Positions 1 to 6,763 are shown, counted from the first letter of the stretch. The stretch: 16,872 bases of DNA from DATJPR01 sp035506295 (GCA_035506295.1 DATJPR010000040.1:1-16872), one strand, 5' to 3'. The notes: a model not told the origin generated them from the sequence alone. Program-made: numbers and translations.

Positions 1-122
1 GACGGGTTAATCCATGTGCGTTTGATCATTTGAGCATCCGAAACCGCATAGACGCCCGTGAGTTGAGCCCACCCATGACTGAATAGAAGAAGGGCAAGCA
101 GAGCAATCGTTATAGTTTTCAT
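1..122 (-). CDS. N-terminus of a secreted protein of unknown function (partial)
   Basis: Forty codons are visible, starting with ATG at 122-120 on the minus strand and running off the left edge. The protein begins MKTI, then has a hydrophobic run rich in Leu and Ala (residues 5-14) and an SHGWAQ stretch that looks like a signal peptidase I site, so the product is probably exported. The mature part starts LTGVYAVSDAQ and is too short to assign to a family. A purine-rich GAGGGA lies about five bases upstream of the ATG, which supports this start. No Cys is present at the cleavage region, so a lipoprotein is less likely. The upstream neighbour is a long non-coding stretch, so this gene is probably transcribed from its own promoter, which I could not locate. 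Confidence 0.6.
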   Translation of the reverse strand, partial: MKTITIALLALLLFSHGWAQLTGVYAVSDAQMIKRTWINP

Positions 123-1085
123 AGCTTCCCTCATCTTTTAATTGACATCGAAGCCAGTAGATCGGAACGGATTCTCAGTGAGACTCCGTCCCCAGCTGGT
201 TTCGTCCCACGAGAGTTGTTCAGGTTCGCCTTTCTCAATCTGTCGTCCCCGACCCTGTTGACATTGATCGTGAGCATGAGACTCTTCCGCGATTTGAAGA
301 TGTTAGCAGACGCGGGTGTTGTTCACAGCGTTTGCGTCGTAGAAATTCCGTCGTGAACAGTTGGCTTCATCGACGCATGAAACTAGGTGCGACACCGGCA
401 CAGTCTGGTTATGCCGCGTCGATTTAGTAATCCGCTGGAGACTTCTATCAGGCGTCGATGTGGTAGAGAACTGAGTGGTGAAATAGGAAGAGGTGGGGCC
501 TACGTTGCTGAGATTACATCTCGAGGCAATTGAACCAAGCCGGGACTTCTCAGACCGAACATGCTCACGAGAAGTGCCAATCGAGATGCCTCCAACTTTA
601 GGTAATTGCGAGATATCGCAGCGCGACGAGACCGAGCGAATGTGTCCCGCTCTTCACGTATAGGTCAACTTTCCAGGCCCGATGCATGTGGGTTAGGGTT
701 GGGGGATTTTTGAAAGGCAATTCCGATTACCAATCTTTCGGCTGATTTGGCGGGAAGGGAGCTCTCTCGACTAACAAGATGAGGCTCTTAGAAAGGTGAG
801 ATCGGGCCAGGATGTTTGATCAACGAGGACAGGCGGGGAGTGTCAAATGACCGAAATGGAGACGGGGGAGATTCTGAGGACTCGTGATAATGGAATGAAG
901 AATTTCCTCTTGGCCCTTTCCTATTTTCGATCAAACGAACGTGTGCAGTCTTGCATCAACATGTCTAGGAATGTAGTCCAAGTCTAGGCTTTCGGGGAGG
1001 CTCCACCACGGATCATCGCATCTCTACTTCAAAGACAATGGCCGCCATGAGTAAATAAATGATCGGGTTCCAACGACTCGAACTC

Positions 1086-1398
1086 ATCACCGCGAGCGAC
1101 CTGCTTGCCGATATTTGGGGAGCGAAGCAGTCTGACTAGTATTGATCAGATTGCCCGCCTGCCCACATAGACCTAAGAAGGCGGGCAGGCTCGCCAGAGC
1201 CGTCCAATTTACAATTGGTCGGGTCGAGTGATCCGACCCTGTCATTGCGAGCGACACGAAGGGTCTGCCTTGAGAAGCGAAGCAATCTGACCATGTCACT
1301 GCGAGCGACTCCAGAGCCGGTTATTAGCGGAGCGAAGCAGTCTGACTAACGTTGATCAGATTGCTTCGGCCACGGAACAAGGCGGCCTCGCAATGACG
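1086..1398. repeat. Cluster of dispersed palindromic repeats (CATTGCGAGCGA type)
   Basis: Three partial units are visible. Unit one begins near 1090 with GCGAGCGAC, unit two at 1241 with TCATTGCGAGCGAC, and unit three at 1295 with TCACTGCGAGCGAC. Each is followed by an (A/G)GCGAAGCA(A/G)TCTGA block. The segments 1119-1154 and 1329-1364 are 36-base direct copies differing at three positions. Unit three closes on itself: 1333-1345 pairs with 1356-1368 (12 of 13 bases), and the cluster ends with CTCGCAATGAC, the complement of the opening word. Extra small palindromes lie at 1204-1218, 1221-1239 and 1157-1190. This matches a repeat type known between genes in many bacterial genomes. It carries no transposase and its function is unknown. 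Confidence 0.8.
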
Positions 1399-1404
1399 TT
1401 ACTA

Positions 1405-1440
1405 AACACAACGAGCGGGATCTCTCCCGCTCGTCGCGTT
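1405..1440 (-). terminator. Strong RNA hairpin downstream of the YjfB-like gene
   Basis: The arms 1411-1420 and 1425-1434 are perfectly complementary (10 bp, loop of four). On the minus-strand transcript the stem extends by six further pairs (1405-1410 with 1435-1440) using two G-U wobbles; the plus-strand RNA would have two A-C mismatches there. A second hairpin, GGGTCA-AAC-TGACCC (1446-1460), lies between it and the gene's stop codon. The U-rich bases are mostly inside the extended stem and no clean U-tract follows, so this may be a 3'-end stabiliser rather than a classical terminator. Confidence 0.5.
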
Positions 1441-1484
1441 AGTACGGGTCAAACTGACCCTGGTTCGATGACCGCTACCGCTTC

Positions 1485-1703
1485 CTATGCCCGCGTGTCG
1501 ACACTGCTCCCTGCAGGCGTCGGAACAATCTGGCCGTGTCCGTCATACACCTGAGACGGAACCTGCTGCGGACCGGTCACGATCTGCGAGACGAGATCCT
1601 TCTGTTCATTCATCTGATCTTTCAGAACCCGTACCGCGATCCCCTGCTGCACATCCACCAAGGGTCGAACCATTCCGGCTTCGATAACACCACCAACATT
1701 CAT
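1485..1703 (-). CDS. Small protein resembling the YjfB putative motility family
   Basis: The product has 72 residues and no signal peptide or membrane segment. Residues 1-43 resemble the YjfB-type putative motility proteins: an MNV start, then an amphipathic helix with QQGIAVRVLKDQMNEQKDLV ending in a hydrophobic V-S-Q-I-V. Members are short proteins whose biochemical role is not established. Residues 44-72 are a Gln/Pro/Val-rich tail that is probably disordered. The ATG at 1703 is preceded by AAGGGA at a good distance. Downstream are two hairpins. The upstream gene, on the same strand, ends 133 bases away, so a separate promoter is possible. No flagellar gene is visible in the window. The family assignment rests on pattern only, and an unrelated small helical protein is the alternative. 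Confidence 0.5.
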   Translation of the reverse strand: MNVGGVIEAGMVRPLVDVQQGIAVRVLKDQMNEQKDLVSQIVTGPQQVPSQVYDGHGQIVPTPAGSSVDTRA

Positions 1704-1836
1704 AGGTTGTTTCCCTTCGTGTTAGAGAGTAGAACACACTACTCCGACCCCATAGTGTGCAAATCTTGTGCCTCGATGTTCCTGGGATTCACAGGAAAAA
1801 ACCTCATATCGTCGTCACCCGTCTCCGCTCACACGG

Positions 1837-2649
1837 TCATTGCGGCGCAATGAGCAGCTTCAGTGCAACAGCCAGTAGGATCAGGCCGAGAGCAAGCCGG
1901 GCGTTGCGACTGACATGTTCCTCGCCGAGCCGGGCGCCGATATGCGTAAACAGCGTCGCGCCTATTCCCAACGGAATGGCGGAGAGCGTGTCAAGAAATC
2001 CGAACGAATATGGTGGAAGTGAACGTTGGCCGAGCCCGCCGACGGCAAACGCCATCCCGGCCGCAAGAAATATCACAGCGCACGATGCGGTCGCCGTGCC
2101 GGAAGACCGCTTCAACGGAATTTTCAATTGCGTGTAGAGCAACCTCTGCGCAACGACTTTGTTTGCCACTCCGGTGAGCGCCGCAAACACTCCTGAGATG
2201 AATCCGTAAATGCCCAGCTTCATCGGTCGCATTGTCACCTGCGAGCCGGCATCCTTCGGTTTCCGTCGCTGACCGAAGAGCTGCGCACCGGCAATGAATG
2301 CGACGACGCCGATGAACCGTACCAGTGTCTCGTACGTTAGCGAAACGGCGAAGAACCCTGCCGCGATTCCGCCCACAACACCCGCACCGGCGAACACGAG
2401 CACATCCTTCCAGGCGACATAGCCGTCGCGCTGATCGATGGCGATGGTGGGAATGGATGCGATGCCGGAGACAATGACGGTTGTGCCAAGGGCCAGCTGT
2501 GCCGCGACCAACCCGCTCACATGGCTCCAGGAATACCAGACAAGAAGGAGGGGAAGAAGAAAGAGGCCAACATCAATCGCGAAGTACCCCGCCAGAAGAC
2601 CGGCTGCACAACCTGCAAGGAGAAGTGCGATGATCGCGAGGATGTCCAC
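1837..2649 (-). CDS. TSUP (TauE/SafE) family membrane permease, divergent member
   Basis: This 270-residue, very hydrophobic protein has about eight membrane segments, near residues 3-22, 25-40, 46-68, 83-103, 108-124, 145-167, 186-206 and 219-267, the last probably two. A cytoplasmic-type basic loop (QRRKPK) sits at 127-132. The layout of two homologous halves and the SGVFAALTG segment (152-160) at the start of the second half fit the TSUP family, which moves sulfite, sulfoacetate and other small anions. The glycine-rich motif usual at the start of both halves is mostly missing (GYFAIDVGLFLLP at 21-33), so the substrate cannot be guessed. The start is a GTG at 2649, with no ATG upstream in frame and only a weak ribosome site. 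The last codons lie within a short perfect palindrome (1837-1853). Sulfur or anion transport is family inference only. Confidence 0.75.
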   Translation of the reverse strand: MDILAIIALLLAGCAAGLLAGYFAIDVGLFLLPLLLVWYSWSHVSGLVAAQLALGTTVIVSGIASIPTIAIDQRDGYVAWKDVLVFAGAGVVGGIAAGFFAVSLTYETLVRFIGVVAFIAGAQLFGQRRKPKDAGSQVTMRPMKLGIYGFISGVFAALTGVANKVVAQRLLYTQLKIPLKRSSGTATASCAVIFLAAGMAFAVGGLGQRSLPPYSFGFLDTLSAIPLGIGATLFTHIGARLGEEHVSRNARLALGLILLAVALKLLIAPQ

Positions 2650-2717
2650 GGCACTCGAAGCCTTATGAACGTGATACAGCAGGAGGGTTGAACGATTGCG
2701 CTCACCCGGCGTAAACG

Positions 2718-2743
2718 AAAGGCCCGGAGAGCACCGGGCCTTT
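2718..2743 (-). terminator. Intrinsic terminator of the tmk-ctpA operon
   Basis: A perfect 10-bp stem, AAAGGCCCGG with CCGGGCCTTT, encloses a six-base loop, 20 bases beyond the stop codon of the S41 protease gene. On the minus strand the stem is followed by CGTTTACG, so the U-rich part is the end of the stem plus GTTT. On the plus strand it reads into TTTCATC, so it may also act in the other direction, though no rightward gene ends here. Confidence 0.8.
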
Positions 2744-2763
2744 CATCACGACATGCAGCATGC

Positions 2764-4422
2764 CTAGCCGCCCAGCTTTTCTTTGAGTACTTTGCTGTGC
2801 GTCAGCAGACCGATCGCAGCATGGAGTTGAGGATCGTCCCCCAACGATGCGGCGATCCGTCCTTTCTCGCCCCGGTACCTCGCGGCGAGCTCCTGATCAA
2901 GCTCATCCGTAAGATGATCGCGATACCGGTCGAATGCATGTTCCTTGTTCTTTTCGATCATCCCCGAGACACGGTCGAGTTCGGCCAGGACGTCCTTGCT
3001 CATATGCGTCTGTTCGGCGGCTTTCTCGAGATCCTTCAATCGTGTTTCGCTGTCCTCGACGAAGTCGAACTTTTGAGCGGCCAGGTAATCCTTGAATTCC
3101 TTGAGCGTCTCCGACGTCACCGTGTCAAATTGCGTTCCCGGATGCGTGGCCGCGTAGTGATTGGCGAAGTTGAAGAACAGGCCCTTCCTGCCGATCTCCC
3201 TTACCATCGGTCCTTCATCCGGCTCCTCGACAACGGAATCCGGTTGAATACCGCCGCGTTCGAACACCGGCCGGCCGCGCTCGGTCTTGAATTCCTTGCG
3301 CAGGCTGTCGGGGGTAATCACGAAGATGCCGTTCTTATCGCGGTGTTGATAATCGATCTCCTGGATGCACCGGCCGCTCGGCGTATAGTAGCGGGCGGTC
3401 GTGACCTTCAACTGGGCGCCATAGCTCAACGGGAGGATGGTTTGCACGAGGCCTTTGCCGAACGTTCGTGTCCCCACGATCACCGCACGGTCGAGGTCCT
3501 GGAGCGAGCCGGCGACGATTTCGCTCGCGCTGGCGCTCCCGTGGTCCGTCAACACGGCAAGGGGGGTCGTGGGAAGGACCGGCTCTTCCGAGGAGACATA
3601 CTTCTTCTCGCTCTCCGGAGCGCGCCCGCGTGTTGAAACGACCAGGCTTCCTTTCGGGACAAACTTGCTCGCGACTTCGACCGCGGCATCAAGGAGCCCT
3701 CCAGGGTTTCCGCGCAGGTCCAGCACCACGCCCTTGAGATCGCCTTTCACCTGCAGCTCTTTGATGGCCTGGCGGACCTCCTCGCCTGCTCGCCGGGAAA
3801 AGCGTTCCAGGCGGATGTAGCCTATCCCCGGCGCAACATAGTCGGCGTACGTCACGTTGCGGAGCTGGACTTCTTCGCGGGTAAGGGTAAATTCGAGCGG
3901 CTTTGCCTCACCTTCGCGGCGGATTTTCACGCGGACGCTCGTCCCCGGTTCTCCACGCGTCAGATTTCTTACATCGTCGGGCTTTTTGTTCTGGACCGAC
4001 ACGCCATCCACTTCCAGAAGCACATCGCCGGGCAGCAGGCCCTGGCGTTGCGCCGAATAGCCGTCCATGACGCTGATAATGCGCATCGCACCGTCGCGCA
4101 CGCCGATCGTCACGCCGATCCCGCCGTATTTCCCGTTGGTCATGAGATCCACTTCATCGCCTTCCTCGCGGGAAATATACACCGTATACGGGTCCAGCGT
4201 CCCCAGCATGCCATCGATCCCCGCCTCCATGAATTTCGTCGGATCGACTTCATCGACATAGTTGGCGGTGATTTCCTTGTAGACCTTGCCGAAGAGCGTG
4301 ATACCCTGGTCTACCTTCAGGTACACATCGCTGTCGCCCGTCAGCACAAACCCGCTGCACAGAACGCACACCGCAGCAAGCCCGAACGTGATGAACAACC
4401 GTCGCGTTGGGAATCCCTTCAT
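2764..4422 (-). CDS. ctpA: S41-family C-terminal processing protease (CtpA/Prc type)
   Basis: This 552-residue exported serine protease trims C-terminal tails of envelope or periplasmic proteins. Residues 7-28 form an uncleaved or cleaved signal/anchor helix. A PDZ domain spans about 95-175, with the GGIGVTIG loop at 100-107. The S41 core follows, with VLDLRGNPGG at 233-242 and GSASASEI at 295-302. The catalytic Ser298, Lys323 (in FGKGLVQ) and Gln327 keep the spacing known from Bacillus CtpB (25 and 4 residues). About 170 further residues form a helical, charged C-terminal region. The ATG at 4422, preceded by GGAAGAAC and 13 bases after the tmk stop codon, is preferred; a longer open frame to 4647 lies inside tmk and lacks a plausible start. 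The gene is co-transcribed with tmk and followed by a terminator. Confidence 0.93.
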   Translation of the reverse strand: MKGFPTRRLFITFGLAAVCVLCSGFVLTGDSDVYLKVDQGITLFGKVYKEITANYVDEVDPTKFMEAGIDGMLGTLDPYTVYISREEGDEVDLMTNGKYGGIGVTIGVRDGAMRIISVMDGYSAQRQGLLPGDVLLEVDGVSVQNKKPDDVRNLTRGEPGTSVRVKIRREGEAKPLEFTLTREEVQLRNVTYADYVAPGIGYIRLERFSRRAGEEVRQAIKELQVKGDLKGVVLDLRGNPGGLLDAAVEVASKFVPKGSLVVSTRGRAPESEKKYVSSEEPVLPTTPLAVLTDHGSASASEIVAGSLQDLDRAVIVGTRTFGKGLVQTILPLSYGAQLKVTTARYYTPSGRCIQEIDYQHRDKNGIFVITPDSLRKEFKTERGRPVFERGGIQPDSVVEEPDEGPMVREIGRKGLFFNFANHYAATHPGTQFDTVTSETLKEFKDYLAAQKFDFVEDSETRLKDLEKAAEQTHMSKDVLAELDRVSGMIEKNKEHAFDRYRDHLTDELDQELAARYRGEKGRIAASLGDDPQLHAAIGLLTHSKVLKEKLGG

Positions 4423-4435
4423 GTTCTTCCATCCT

Positions 4436-5080
4436 CTATGATACATGACTCGCTGTCCGTTCCCGGACTGTCTTCCAGATTTCGGCATGAATACTGTCGA
4501 TCGATTGCATGCCGTCGATCCGCACCATGCGGTGCGGTTCCTGTTCTGCCATGGCGAGGAATCCGCGCCGGACGCGCTCGTAGAATTCGCGCCCCGCGAT
4601 TTCCATCCTGTCGAACTGTATGCCGGCTGCTTCCTTGCGCCGCGCAATTTCCTCGACCGGGATATCGATGAACAGCGTGAGCGCGGGTATCGTCGTCCCG
4701 ATCGACGCGGCGATGATCGCCCGGACGATCGTCAGATCGATTCCCCGTCCCCATCCCTGATAGGCGACCGTGGAATCAGCGTACCGGTCGCACACCACGA
4801 TCTCGCCACGGAGGAGTGCCGGGCGGATGACCTGTTCGACGAGTTGCGCGCGGCTTGCCGAGAAGAGCAGCATCTCGGCGAGGTCCGTCATCTCGAGATT
4901 GCGCCGGTCGAGCAGAAGCTCTCTGATGCGTTCAGAAATCGCCGTGCCTCCCGGTTCCCGAAATACATGGACCGGAACGCGCACGCCGTCTTCCGAGGGT
5001 TCTTGCCTCAGACGCTCCACAAGTCGGACTGCCTGGGTGCTCTTGCCGCTGAAATCGAGTCCCTCGAACGTAATCAGCAT
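4436..5080 (-). CDS. tmk: Thymidylate kinase
   Basis: This 214-residue cytoplasmic enzyme phosphorylates dTMP to dTDP in the dTTP supply pathway. Visible motifs are the P-loop GLDFSGKST (7-15), the REPGGT nucleotide site (41-46), the DRY motif (98-100) followed by ADSTVAYQG, LFIDIPVEEIARRK (136-149), and a short LID segment around 150-170. The P-loop has Phe-Ser where many enzymes have Asp-Gly, a variant I associate with Bacteroidota relatives. Length is normal. It is the first gene of a two-gene unit with the S41 protease and faces the sigma factor gene across 79 bases. A TTGATT-N17-TACGTT promoter ends five bases before the ATG, and no ribosome site is visible, so the message may be leaderless. 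Confidence 0.95.
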   Translation of the reverse strand: MLITFEGLDFSGKSTQAVRLVERLRQEPSEDGVRVPVHVFREPGGTAISERIRELLLDRRNLEMTDLAEMLLFSASRAQLVEQVIRPALLRGEIVVCDRYADSTVAYQGWGRGIDLTIVRAIIAASIGTTIPALTLFIDIPVEEIARRKEAAGIQFDRMEIAGREFYERVRRGFLAMAEQEPHRMVRIDGMQSIDSIHAEIWKTVRERTASHVS

Positions 5081-5085
5081 AATCG

Positions 5086-5114
5086 AACGTACGGATTTCG
5101 TGAGGCGGAATCAA
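5086..5114 (-). promoter_or_regulatory. Predicted sigma-70-type promoter of tmk
   Basis: TTGATT (5114-5109) and TACGTT (5091-5086) are separated by exactly 17 bases. The -10 box matches the consensus at only three of six positions. Transcription would begin at about the A of the tmk ATG (5080). The -35 box lies seven bases from the -35 box of the opposite promoter, so the two polymerases would compete. Confidence 0.4.
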
Positions 5115-5121
5115 CCGTTCC

Positions 5122-5150
5122 TTGAAACTTCGCCCGCATTTGGGTACATT
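5122..5150 (+). promoter_or_regulatory. Predicted promoter of the ECF sigma factor gene
   Basis: TTGAAA (5122-5127), a 17-base spacer and TACATT (5145-5150) make a good sigma-70-type promoter. The expected start is near 5157, only about three bases before the ATG at 5160. The overlapping word TGAAAC (5123-5128) also resembles the -35 element of many ECF sigma factors, so self-activation is conceivable, but no matching CGTA-like -10 element lies at the usual distance. Confidence 0.45.
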
Positions 5151-5159
5151 CACCCTGTT

Positions 5160-5807
5160 ATGCCCCGGCCTGCCAAGCAACATACCGTTTCTCCCCCACC
5201 ACCTTCCCCTCGCGACCAACGCAGGCTGGAGTCACGCAACGAGGACTCCCAGATCATTCAGCGGGCCCTCCGTGGCGACGAATCGGCGTACGAGAAGTTG
5301 ATGAAGAAGTATCATGACGCCATCTTCAATTTCATTTTCAAGATGGTGCATGAACGCGAACAGGTGGAGGACCTGACACAGGAAGCCTTCATCAAAGCGT
5401 TCAGCTCGCTTGCCAAATTCAACGACGAATACGCGTTCTCCACCTGGCTGTATAAGATCGCCACCAACAACAGCATCGACTACATCCGGAGGAAAAAACT
5501 CCAGGCCTATTCCATCGACAAGCCGATCGATGCCAAGGACAGCGAGTACAGCTTCGAGCTTCCTGACGAGGGATACGAGGCTGACCAGGAGCTCATCTCC
5601 GGTCAGCGCGCCGCACTGTTGCGGGAAGCCATCGCCAAGCTCCCCGAAAAGTACCGCAAGGTCATCGAGCTCCGGCACGTCCAGGAAAGGAGCTACGAAG
5701 AGATCGCCGACCTCCTGAAACTGCCGATTGGGACCGTAAAGGCCCATATCTTCAGGGCCCGGGAGCTCCTCTACAAGCAGCTCCGGAACCGCATAAGACA
5801 CTATTAG
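5160..5807 (+). CDS. ECF-type RNA polymerase sigma factor (RpoE-like)
   Basis: The product has 215 residues. Sigma region 2 covers about 43-113, with EDLTQEAFIKAFSSL (70-84) and STWLYKIATNNSIDYIRRKK (94-113), the parts that melt and read the -10 element. Region 4 covers about 150-208, with LPEKYRKVIELRH (161-173) and the helix-turn-helix SYEEIADLLKLPIGTVKAHI (178-197). Regions 1.1 and 3 are absent, as in ECF factors. The first 30 residues are an unusual Pro-rich, probably disordered extension. The frame stays open upstream across tmk, but 5160 is the first start outside that gene. No ribosome site is seen, in line with a near-leaderless transcript. No anti-sigma gene follows; the next gene encodes a secreted beta-rung protein. 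The regulon is unknown. Confidence 0.92.
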   Translation: MPRPAKQHTVSPPPPSPRDQRRLESRNEDSQIIQRALRGDESAYEKLMKKYHDAIFNFIFKMVHEREQVEDLTQEAFIKAFSSLAKFNDEYAFSTWLYKIATNNSIDYIRRKKLQAYSIDKPIDAKDSEYSFELPDEGYEADQELISGQRAALLREAIAKLPEKYRKVIELRHVQERSYEEIADLLKLPIGTVKAHIFRARELLYKQLRNRIRHY

Positions 5808-5832
5808 ACGGGATCCCCGGCCGGGAGCGGCC

Positions 5833-5859
5833 TGCAACCTCCATCCATCGTCCTTCGTA
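5833..5859 (+). promoter_or_regulatory. Possible ECF-type promoter before the toast-rack gene
   Basis: TGCAAC (5833-5838) is followed after 17 bases by CGTA (5856-5859), close to the TGAAAC and CGTA pair read by some ECF factors such as Bacillus SigW. TATAGAAT (5858-5865) overlaps and could instead be a sigma-70 -10 box. The neighbouring sigma factor is the natural candidate. One site alone is weak evidence. Confidence 0.25.
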
Positions 5860-5875
5860 TAGAATAGTAGGGAAA

Positions 5876-6763
5876 ATGCGTAGTGCTATGGATCTCCACC
5901 TCTCCCATATTGCCCCGCTTCTCGCATTGACGATTGCCGTCCCTTCCGGCGTCCTCCGCTCCCAGGAAACGCGCGAAATCGGCCGGACAACGGAGAAGGA
6001 ACTTAAGGTCGTCGTCAATACTTCCTTTGGCTCTCTTCACATTGCGCGTGGCGACCCGGGAACCGTCGTCGTCATGGAAAGCAAGAAGCAGAAAACCGGC
6101 GAGTTCAACTGCGACTATTCCGTACGGAACCGCGTGGGATACATGGACCTAACGCTCGGTCAGGGGGAATCGGGAGGTGAGGATTCGCAAGGCAAGAAAT
6201 TCCATTTCGCAGATCTTAAGAGCGGAGATTGGGCGCTAAAGTTTTCTGATGCCATTCCCATCTCGTTCGATCTCGAGCTCGGGGTCGGCAAGGGCGATCT
6301 GAACCTCTCAGGCCTGCAGGTGAAGGACCTGAATCTCTCCACCGGCGCGAGCGACGTGTGCCTTGCTTTCGATGAACCCAACCAGTCGACGATCGAGAAC
6401 CTCAACATTGAAGCGGGCGTGAGCAAGTTCGAAGGGAGAAACCTCGGAAACGCAAACTTCCGGCACTTCAAGTTCCAGGGCGGCGTGGGGACATTCAAGC
6501 TCGACTTCAGCGGCGAGACCGCGCGCGAAGTGGATCTCGACGTCCAGGTGGGGATGGGTCTCCTGACGATGGTGATTCCTTCCGGGATCGGCGCACGCGT
6601 CTCCTACGAGAAGAACTGGATCTCGCGCGTCGAATGTCCTGATGACTTCTCTCCGAACGGCGACAGCGAGTTCGTGAGCTCGAACTTCGACAACGCAAAA
6701 GGAAGAATGCTGATCAGGATTGAGTCGGGAGTCGGAAGCGTCAAGATTAGGCGTGCGGAGTAA
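5876..6763 (+). CDS. Secreted beta-rung protein, toast-rack/LiaF-C-like
   Basis: The 295-residue product starts with a signal peptide (hydrophobic residues 11-22, probable cleavage near 27-31 around VLRSQET). The mature part shows a ladder of short strands with a recurring Gly-x-Gly turn: LGVGKGDLNL (135-144), STGASDVCL (155-163), EAGVSKFEG (179-187), QGGVGTFKLDF (201-211), QVGMGLLTMVIP (224-235) and ESGVGSVKI (283-291). This rung pattern is typical of toast-rack, DUF2154/LiaF C-terminal and related putative-adhesin folds, whose molecular function is mostly unknown. ATG codons at 5876 and 5888 are both possible; AGGGA lies 2 bases before the first and 14 before the second. It follows the sigma factor gene by 68 bases, so it may be a target or partner of that factor. 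Its stop codon lies in a repeat tract. Confidence 0.65.
   Translation: MRSAMDLHLSHIAPLLALTIAVPSGVLRSQETREIGRTTEKELKVVVNTSFGSLHIARGDPGTVVVMESKKQKTGEFNCDYSVRNRVGYMDLTLGQGESGGEDSQGKKFHFADLKSGDWALKFSDAIPISFDLELGVGKGDLNLSGLQVKDLNLSTGASDVCLAFDEPNQSTIENLNIEAGVSKFEGRNLGNANFRHFKFQGGVGTFKLDFSGETAREVDLDVQVGMGLLTMVIPSGIGARVSYEKNWISRVECPDDFSPNGDSEFVSSNFDNAKGRMLIRIESGVGSVKIRRAE

Larger units (their letters stand above)
123..1484. other. Long region with no supportable protein gene
   Basis: No reading frame in either direction has both a convincing start and a recognisable product. Frames are short and interrupted. The best small frame is plus-strand 847-987 (46 codons, with a GGGGAG seven bases before the ATG), but its product resembles nothing I know. 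The left two thirds look like unstructured spacer or decayed sequence. From about 1086 the region becomes palindrome-rich and holds the repeat cluster listed separately. No tRNA, rRNA or riboswitch pattern was recognised. Confidence 0.6.

Noticed and set aside
690..705. GGGTTAGGGTTGGGGG as a G-quadruplex or telomere-like tract
   Set aside because: Only three G runs are present and the tract is not repeated.
847..987. Plus-strand 46-codon frame with a GGGGAG ribosome-like site
   Set aside because: The product resembles no family I know, the region is otherwise non-coding, and a frame of this size is expected by chance.
1061..1094. GGGTTCCAACGACTCGAACT as a tRNA T-arm
   Set aside because: The T-loop consensus is not met, and no acceptor or anticodon stem could be paired around it.
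1087..1299. Minus-strand 70-codon frame
   Set aside because: It lies entirely in the palindromic repeat cluster and its product is just translated repeat.
2797..3636. Plus-strand 279-codon frame
   Set aside because: It is antisense to the protease core, with composition typical of shadow frames in GC-rich genes.
4423..4647. N-terminal extension of the S41 protease
   Set aside because: The extra 75 codons lie inside tmk in another frame, and the ATG at 4422 has a ribosome site and a proper signal anchor.
4770..5159. N-terminal extension of the sigma factor
   Set aside because: It is antisense to tmk and encodes a Ser/Arg-rich sequence with no sigma factor similarity; the promoter lies downstream of it.
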